Source: JBFHES01 sp041584015
Lineage (GTDB): Bacteria > Bacteroidota > Bacteroidia > Bacteroidales > M50B96
Direction of reading: 5' to 3'
DNA: 10,346 bases
Assembly (NCBI GenBank): GCA_041584015.1
Contig: JBFHES010000169.1
Span: forward strand, 1 to 10,346
The position numbers and the translations under genes are program-made. The notes below the pieces were generated by a model. That model worked only from the letters and a program-made list of their open reading frames with translations, made no database searches and was not told the DNA's origin. Positions 6,414 through 10,346 of the stretch are shown piece by piece (within the stretch, counting starts at the first letter, position 1; the number at the start of each line of letters is the position of its first letter).

Positions 6414-8129
6414 TTACATAAGTACTATTTTACTTATGTGTTTCTTTCTCTTTCCACGTACATGCAGAATGTAAATTCCTTTTGGTTTATCGTTTAAAAT
6501 AATTGTAGAATTAAATGGATCTGAAAGTTGGACTTTCAAATCGCTAACTCGTCCGTTTGCATCAAACAACACTATTGATTCAATTTCCTCATCAAGACTA
6601 ATAGATGTTTTATTATTTATAACAGGATTAGGAAACACCTCTATGTTATTCGTGAGTTCAGGTTCCACATCACTTATCGAGTTTGGATCTACAACAACAA
6701 ATTGCCCCATCATTCCATCATCTTCATGAACCAACATATGACAATGATACATATACGGAACTGTGCTATTTGCATGAGTTGTAAACTGAGTTATAAATCG
6801 AACCGTCTCCATCGGACGAATCAATACTACATCCTTATATCCTTGTTCCTCAAGTGGCGGCGCATTGCCGTTCCTGTCAAGGATTTGGAATTGTACATCG
6901 TGAATATGAAAAGGATGGGCAATGGCAGATTGATTACGAATACTCCATATTTCAATATTGTTTAATGGAATAGTGTAGTTAATTGTATTCATATCGAAAC
7001 TATTACCATTAATCAAAAAGTGACCATTCAATTGATTTGGTCCCATTGCCTCAGGAGTGAATACTAATGATCTGGTTTCATTCGCCAAATTCTCATCCAA
7101 CATAGAAATACTAGATAAAGAAGTAGGAATGGTTGTTAAAGGTGCTGAAGTTGGCGTTGTAACATTCAAAGTCAATAAAGAAAAATCTGAACCATTCAAA
7201 GCATTCGGATTGTACCCCGTTAAACTCATCATTGACATCATACCTGGGTTGGTAGCTCCATATAAGCCACTTGGTAATTCTGACGCATAGCTTTTCAAGG
7301 ATACGCTTTGTCCTTCAAACGAGCCTAAATCAACAAGTATCTCAGCTCTTTCACCAGGCGCAAGCCTTAAACGTGTAAGGGACACCGAAGACTCCAACAG
7401 ACCTCCATCAGATGCTATCATAACAAAAGACAAATCATTCTGAAGTCCAATATTGAACACCCTTTGAGATGAGCCGTTTAATAATCGAAGCCTGACAATC
7501 TGTGCGGGAACATTTAGTGAGCCATTAACGGTAGCATTCACCATAGCTACATCATCCGAATTTGAATCGTGAATAATTTCGTTATTTGCGTCAAAATCCT
7601 TTGTTTGGATAACAAGCGGAAAGTCATCTACTCCATAGTCTCTTGGCAGACTTAACAATGCTTCTTCACTATCTTTAACAATTATGAATCCTGCAATTCC
7701 TTTTGACACATGTTTATTGGTTTGTTCATGCAGATGCGGATGATACCAATAGGTTCCTGCTCGATCCAGCACCGTAAACGAAGGATTCCATGTTGCACCC
7801 GGATATATCTTTGTATGAGGCCCACCGTCATTTTCTGCCGAAACATGCATGCCATGCCAATGTATTGTTGTAGTATCCATTAGTGAGTTTGTAACTAAAA
7901 TATCTACAAGATCTCCTTGTTCCATAATTAAGGTTGGTCCCAGAATACTACCGTTTACACCCATGGTATTTGTGTTGACACCCGAAATAAATTGATGTGT
8001 TCCTGTTTGAAGATTCAAATTAAATTGGGTTCCTGATATATGTGGTGGAATAAGTATTGGATTCTGCCCAAATAAAACTGATGGAAGAGTTGCTATAATC
8101 AACCCAACCAATATTATGTACTTTCTCAT
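6414..8129 (-). CDS. Multicopper oxidase (laccase/CueO-like) with T9SS sorting domain
   Basis: This 571-residue protein carries all four copper-ligand motifs of multicopper oxidases: HWHG at 90-93, HPH at 130-132, HPFHIH at 405-410, and HCHMLVH at 462-468 followed by Met473. Cys463, His405, His468 and Met473 would form the type 1 site and the other His residues the trinuclear cluster. Three cupredoxin domains fit about residues 27-485. Such enzymes couple oxidation of Cu(I) or phenolics to reduction of O2 to water; the neighbours favour a cuprous oxidase role in copper tolerance. The signal peptide (about 1-21, ending 'LFGQ') is Sec-type with no twin-arginine motif, unlike the Tat-exported CueO and CopA. 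Residues about 495-571, starting 'VFPNP', are a T9SS sorting domain, so the enzyme should act on the cell surface or be released. Phenol-oxidising laccase activity is an alternative. A 153-bp gap separates it from the upstream HMA gene, so it may have its own promoter. Confidence 0.93.
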   Translation of the reverse strand: MRKYIILVGLIIATLPSVLFGQNPILIPPHISGTQFNLNLQTGTHQFISGVNTNTMGVNGSILGPTLIMEQGDLVDILVTNSLMDTTTIHWHGMHVSAENDGGPHTKIYPGATWNPSFTVLDRAGTYWYHPHLHEQTNKHVSKGIAGFIIVKDSEEALLSLPRDYGVDDFPLVIQTKDFDANNEIIHDSNSDDVAMVNATVNGSLNVPAQIVRLRLLNGSSQRVFNIGLQNDLSFVMIASDGGLLESSVSLTRLRLAPGERAEILVDLGSFEGQSVSLKSYASELPSGLYGATNPGMMSMMSLTGYNPNALNGSDFSLLTLNVTTPTSAPLTTIPTSLSSISMLDENLANETRSLVFTPEAMGPNQLNGHFLINGNSFDMNTINYTIPLNNIEIWSIRNQSAIAHPFHIHDVQFQILDRNGNAPPLEEQGYKDVVLIRPMETVRFITQFTTHANSTVPYMYHCHMLVHEDDGMMGQFVVVDPNSISDVEPELTNNIEVFPNPVINNKTSISLDEEIESIVLFDANGRVSDLKVQLSDPFNSTIILNDKPKGIYILHVRGKRKKHISKIVLM

Positions 8130-8242
8130 TGTCTGATGTTTAATTATTTAAAACAATAATAACGATCGAATGGTTTAGTGAAACAACTAATTTCATCAAC
8201 TATCCAATTTTATGAATAACCACACTTGATATCGGTTGTGAA

Positions 8243-8276
8243 TTAGGGCTACAATTTTCAATTACTGCAGCCCTAA
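8243..8276 (-). terminator. Hairpin after the HMA-protein gene (possible terminator)
   Basis: TTAGGGCT (8243-8250) and AGCCCTAA (8269-8276) are perfect 8-bp inverted repeats with an 18-nt loop. They begin 7 bp after the stop of the HMA gene. There is no following T run, so this is not a classical intrinsic terminator. It could be an attenuator, an mRNA-stabilising hairpin or an operator in front of the multicopper oxidase. Confidence 0.4.
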
Positions 8277-8282
8277 ATAATA

Positions 8283-8648
8283 TTAATGTTTAAGGCCACT
8301 CTGGCCTTCTATTTTTGCAGGCGCTCTTTCATACTTACAACAACTATGTAATGCATTGTAAGTTTTATCCTTTGCCTTGTGCATATCGGTATCATGACCG
8401 ACTTTTGCAATAGCCTTATGTAGTTTATGAATGTCTGTTTTTGAAGCATCAAATGAAATCTCAATCATTTTAGTCTTCTTGTCCCATTCGGCAGTGCTTA
8501 CTCCATCAACCGATTTTGCAGCTTTTTCGATACGGCTTTCGCACATACCGCAATTTCCATACACTTTGAACTTTTCAGTTTTAGCTTGTCCAAATGCACT
8601 TGTTAAGCTCATTAGAGCTATTACCATTGTTAAATAAATCGTTTTCAT
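8283..8648 (-). CDS. Exported single-HMA-domain metal-binding protein (copper chaperone-like)
   Basis: This 121-residue protein has a signal peptide (about 1-20, cleavage near 'AFGQ') followed by one HMA domain (about 25-88) with the metal-binding motif GNCGMC; Cys33 and Cys36 form the CxxC pair. The usual MxCxxC methionine is replaced by Gly. The predicted fold is beta-alpha-beta-beta-alpha-beta. After it comes a conserved extension 'YNALHSCCKYER' with a second Cys pair (Cys103-Cys104). The whole unit is clearly homologous to the two HMA units at the end of the adjacent efflux adaptor. It probably binds Cu(I) in the periplasm and passes it to the adaptor or buffers it. It lies 17 bp after the lipoprotein gene and is likely in the same operon. 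A mercury-binding MerP-like role is possible but less likely beside a multicopper oxidase. Confidence 0.9.
   Translation of the reverse strand: MKTIYLTMVIALMSLTSAFGQAKTEKFKVYGNCGMCESRIEKAAKSVDGVSTAEWDKKTKMIEISFDASKTDIHKLHKAIAKVGHDTDMHKAKDKTYNALHSCCKYERAPAKIEGQSGLKH
8325..8576 (-). repeat. HMA-CC unit, copy 3 (stand-alone protein)
   Basis: This segment encodes residues 25-108 of the exported HMA protein, from 'EKFKV' to 'CCKYER'. It aligns without large gaps to both units in the efflux adaptor, sharing GNC-x-MC, a Trp in the loop, 'HKAIAK-x-G-[YH]-DT' and the terminal 'CC-x-Y-x-R'. Confidence 0.85.
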
Positions 8649-8665
8649 TTTTGTAACTTTAATTA

Positions 8666-9178
8666 TTAATTTTTACTACCATTAAACATTATATGATAAA
8701 CAGAATCACCTTCCATCATTCTGAATTTATATTCAAAAGTGTGCATCTGCATGTCAAAACCACCATAATGCATATCTCCACCAGTGTGGTCATCAATCAT
8801 GTGATGCTCCCATTCTGATTCACTATTGTGCGTATCCATCATGTGATTTCCACCATTGCCCATATGCCCATATTCATGTTCAAATGTCTCACCAGTTGCA
8901 CAAATCATAATCGAATCCCCATTTTCAAAAGCATCCATTACAAAGATTGTATCCATTAAATCACCATAACAGTGAATTTGTAACTGGTCGTTAACAATCA
9001 TAACATCAGCAATACCTGGATTGCTTAAATTAGCATCTAATTGATTAGAAAATTCGCCACTATAACTCCCGACAATATCTGTAAGGTAATCCTTATCAGG
9101 TTTTACATTTTCTTTATCACAGGCACTGAAAAGGATGGCAACTATTGCTATACCTACTAACTGATTTACGTTTTTCAT
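8666..9178 (-). CDS. His/Met-rich lipoprotein, probable metal-binding
   Basis: I do not recognise a named family. The 170-residue product has a lipoprotein signal peptide with a clear lipobox (LFSAC, lipidated Cys20), so it should be attached to a membrane facing the periplasm or the outside. Residues about 36-98 form a small beta-rich domain ('GSYSGEFSNQL', 'DVMIVNDQLQIHCYG'). Residues about 100-147 are extremely rich in His, Met, Asp and Gly, with clusters such as 'HEYGHMGNGGNHMM', 'WEHHMIDDH' and 'DMHYGGFDMQMH'; such arrays bind Cu(I), Cu(II) or other soft metals. A short beta-like tail ('FEYKFRMMEGDSVYHIMF') closes it. It lies between the efflux adaptor (24 bp upstream) and the HMA protein (17 bp downstream), clearly in one operon, which supports a role as copper sponge or metal donor. 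The metal specificity is inferred. Confidence 0.85.
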   Translation of the reverse strand: MKNVNQLVGIAIVAILFSACDKENVKPDKDYLTDIVGSYSGEFSNQLDANLSNPGIADVMIVNDQLQIHCYGDLMDTIFVMDAFENGDSIMICATGETFEHEYGHMGNGGNHMMDTHNSESEWEHHMIDDHTGGDMHYGGFDMQMHTFEYKFRMMEGDSVYHIMFNGSKN

Positions 9179-9202
9179 TATTTATCCATTTTAATTAAAA
9201 TA

Positions 9203-10346
9203 TTATTCTCTTATGTATAGACAACAGTCCGGAAGACTATTGTAAACTTCATCATCTGCTTTTTCCAATTCGGTATCGTAGCCTACCTTAGCAATAGCTT
9301 TATGTATTTCGGCAAGTTTAACCTTGTCTGAATTAAAGGATACATGAATCATTTTGGTTTCCTGACTCCAATCTGCTTCATTCACTCCTTCAAGAGCTTT
9401 AGCTGCTGTTTCGATGGTTTCTTCACACATGCCACAATTCCCTGAAACTTTAAACATTTCGTGTTGAACATTAGCATGTGTTGCTGTTTCTTCAGCTCTT
9501 GTATATTGACAACACGCAGGTAAATTGTCGTATGCATCTTTAGTTGCCGTCTCCTGTTCGGTATCGTACCCTGATTTTGCAATGGCTTTGTGAATGTCAG
9601 AAAGGCTACTCTTTTCTTCATTGAATGAAACATGTAAGACTTTAGTTTCTATGTTCCAATTTGCCACGTTAACACCAGGCAAAGACTTTGCAGTTGTCTC
9701 TATGGTTGATTTACACATTTCACAATTACCTGCAACAGGAAATGTTTCATGTTTTAGATTAGCATCTGACATATCATGCCCGGCATGTTCATTTCCTCCT
9801 TTCATAGGCGTTTCTCCATGATTATGTCCTGTGGAAACTTGACCACCACTCGGATTCATCATGCTTGATTTTCCTGCCAATTGAGCGGCTGCATCAATTT
9901 TAAATACGCCATTCATGGCAATTTCTTCGCCTTCAGATAAACCTTCGCTCACTAAATAAAAATTGCCTGCCTCTGGTCCTAATACAATCTCTCGATAAAT
10001 AAAGGAACTGGTTTCTCTATCCGGAACTTTCACATAAACCACTGCTCTTTTGCCTGTCCAAAGAATCGCTGATTTTGGTATTAGCAGTTCATTGGTGTTT
10101 TGAGCTGTATTTGATTTTAGAATACCATTGGCAAACATTTCAGGTTTAAGCTGACCATCGGTATTTCGTAGTTCAACACGTACCTGTGCTACTCGTGTTT
10201 GAGCATCAATAAAGGGGTCGATAAAAGTTACCTTCCCATTAAATTGTTTCCCTGGAACCGATTGAAGCGTAAACTCAATATCATCACCTTTTTTAATCCA
10301 AGGCAAATCGCTTTCGTAAGCATCAAACAAAACCCAAACCTTTGAC
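9203..10346 (-). CDS. CusB/HlyD-type efflux adaptor fused to two HMA domains (5' end missing)
   Basis: This is the C-terminal 380 residues of an RND efflux periplasmic adaptor. The frame is open to the window edge, where it reads 'SKVWVLFDAYESDL', a usual CusB-family sequence. The TTG at 10328-10330 is therefore an internal Leu codon, not a start. Using the 375-residue numbering from that TTG: the beta-barrel domain is at about 1-75, the membrane-proximal domain at 80-155 ('LLIPKSAIL', 'EGLSEGEEIAMNGVFKID'), and a His/Met-rich linker at 157-195 ('GHNHGETPMKGG', 'HAGHDM'). Two HMA units follow: 195-279 with Cys203 and Cys206, and 290-374 with Cys299 and Cys302. Each ends in 'LP-x-CC-x-Y-x-R'. 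The adaptor should link an inner-membrane RND pump to an outer-membrane channel and help move Cu(I) or Ag(I) out of the periplasm. The HMA tails probably capture or deliver the metal. It is the first gene of the visible minus-strand operon. Confidence 0.92.
   Translation of the reverse strand, partial: SKVWVLFDAYESDLPWIKKGDDIEFTLQSVPGKQFNGKVTFIDPFIDAQTRVAQVRVELRNTDGQLKPEMFANGILKSNTAQNTNELLIPKSAILWTGKRAVVYVKVPDRETSSFIYREIVLGPEAGNFYLVSEGLSEGEEIAMNGVFKIDAAAQLAGKSSMMNPSGGQVSTGHNHGETPMKGGNEHAGHDMSDANLKHETFPVAGNCEMCKSTIETTAKSLPGVNVANWNIETKVLHVSFNEEKSSLSDIHKAIAKSGYDTEQETATKDAYDNLPACCQYTRAEETATHANVQHEMFKVSGNCGMCEETIETAAKALEGVNEADWSQETKMIHVSFNSDKVKLAEIHKAIAKVGYDTELEKADDEVYNSLPDCCLYIRE
9206..9463 (-). 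repeat. HMA-CC unit, copy 2 (adaptor C-terminus)
   Basis: This encodes 'EMFKV' through 'CCLYIR' of the adaptor, with motif GNCGMC. It is closer to the stand-alone HMA protein in the core (GNCGMC, 'KMI', 'HKAIAKVG') than copy 1 is, which suggests the stand-alone gene and this unit share a more recent origin. Confidence 0.8.
9494..9748 (-). repeat. HMA-CC unit, copy 1 (adaptor, internal)
   Basis: This encodes 'ETFPV' through 'CCQYTR' of the adaptor, with motif GNCEMC. It follows the His-rich linker and is separated from copy 2 by a roughly 10-residue spacer ('AEETATHANV'). Confidence 0.8.

Larger units (their letters stand above)
1770..10346. mobile_element. Left portion of a putative tRNA-Met-integrated genomic island with copper cargo
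   Basis: The inferred left boundary is the tRNA-Met 3' fragment. Immediately inside are the recombinase and an HTH accessory gene in one transcription unit, followed by oppositely oriented metal-handling genes. The right end is not in the window, and no conjugation, phage or replication gene is visible. It could be an integrative conjugative element, a non-conjugative island or a decayed remnant. Inclusion of the cargo is inferred from contiguity, not from seeing both ends. Confidence 0.55.

Noticed and set aside
6414..8129. Copper nitrite reductase or bilirubin-oxidase-specific call
   Set aside because: The protein has the full HCH-x3-H-x4-M ending and three-domain length of multicopper oxidases, whereas two-domain nitrite reductases are shorter. 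Nothing visible specifies bilirubin as substrate.
8283..8648. Mercury-binding MerP
   Set aside because: The fold is similar, but no mer genes are present, and the neighbours (multicopper oxidase, CusB-type adaptor) point to copper or silver.
10328..10330. TTG as the start codon of the adaptor
   Set aside because: The frame stays open to the window edge and the upstream codons read SKVWV, normal interior sequence for this family. The gene is 5'-truncated by the window.

Overview
The window looks like chromosome of a marine-type or environmental Bacteroidota (Flavobacteriia-like). The DNA is AT-rich. Three secreted proteins end in type IX secretion (T9SS) type A sorting domains with the 'YPNP' signature. 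The recombinase has the Bacteroidota arm-binding/SAM-like architecture, and its promoter carries a TAnnTTTG -7 box in place of an E. coli-type -10.

Layout: (1) 53-1561 (+) encodes a secreted delta-60-repeat protein with a T9SS tail, probably core chromosome. (2) 1562-2082 is a 521-bp gene-free stretch that looks like an integration junction. It holds a rho-independent terminator (1722-1759, minus strand), the 3' half of a tRNA-Met(CAT) gene cut off inside its anticodon stem (1770-1814, minus strand), three copies of an 11-bp repeat (GTGGGCAAATT) next to a recombinase, a second repeat family, and the recombinase promoter. (3) 2083-4178 (+) is a two-gene unit: a tyrosine recombinase and a downstream protein with an excisionase/MerR-like helix-turn-helix domain, joined by a 1-nt stop/start overlap. 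(4) 4263-10346 (all minus strand) is copper-related cargo. Read in its own direction it comprises a CusB/HlyD-type RND efflux adaptor carrying two extra C-terminal heavy-metal-associated (HMA) domains, a His/Met-rich lipoprotein, a one-domain exported HMA protein, a T9SS-exported multicopper oxidase, and a T9SS-exported beta-propeller protein. The adaptor runs off the right edge.

Interpretation: the simplest reading is the left end of a genomic island or integrative element inserted at the 3' end of a tRNA-Met gene. The tRNA 3' fragment and its terminator would be the original chromosomal side. The recombinase and accessory gene sit at the element end, and a copper-tolerance module is the cargo. 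An intact tRNA-Met copy and the remaining efflux genes (inner-membrane pump, outer-membrane factor, regulator) would be expected beyond the right edge. The cargo would work across the envelope: HMA domains and the His/Met-rich lipoprotein bind Cu(I) in periplasm or membrane, the adaptor passes it to the pump, and the multicopper oxidase oxidises Cu(I) at the cell surface or outside. Neither element mobility nor copper specificity is proven by this sequence alone.
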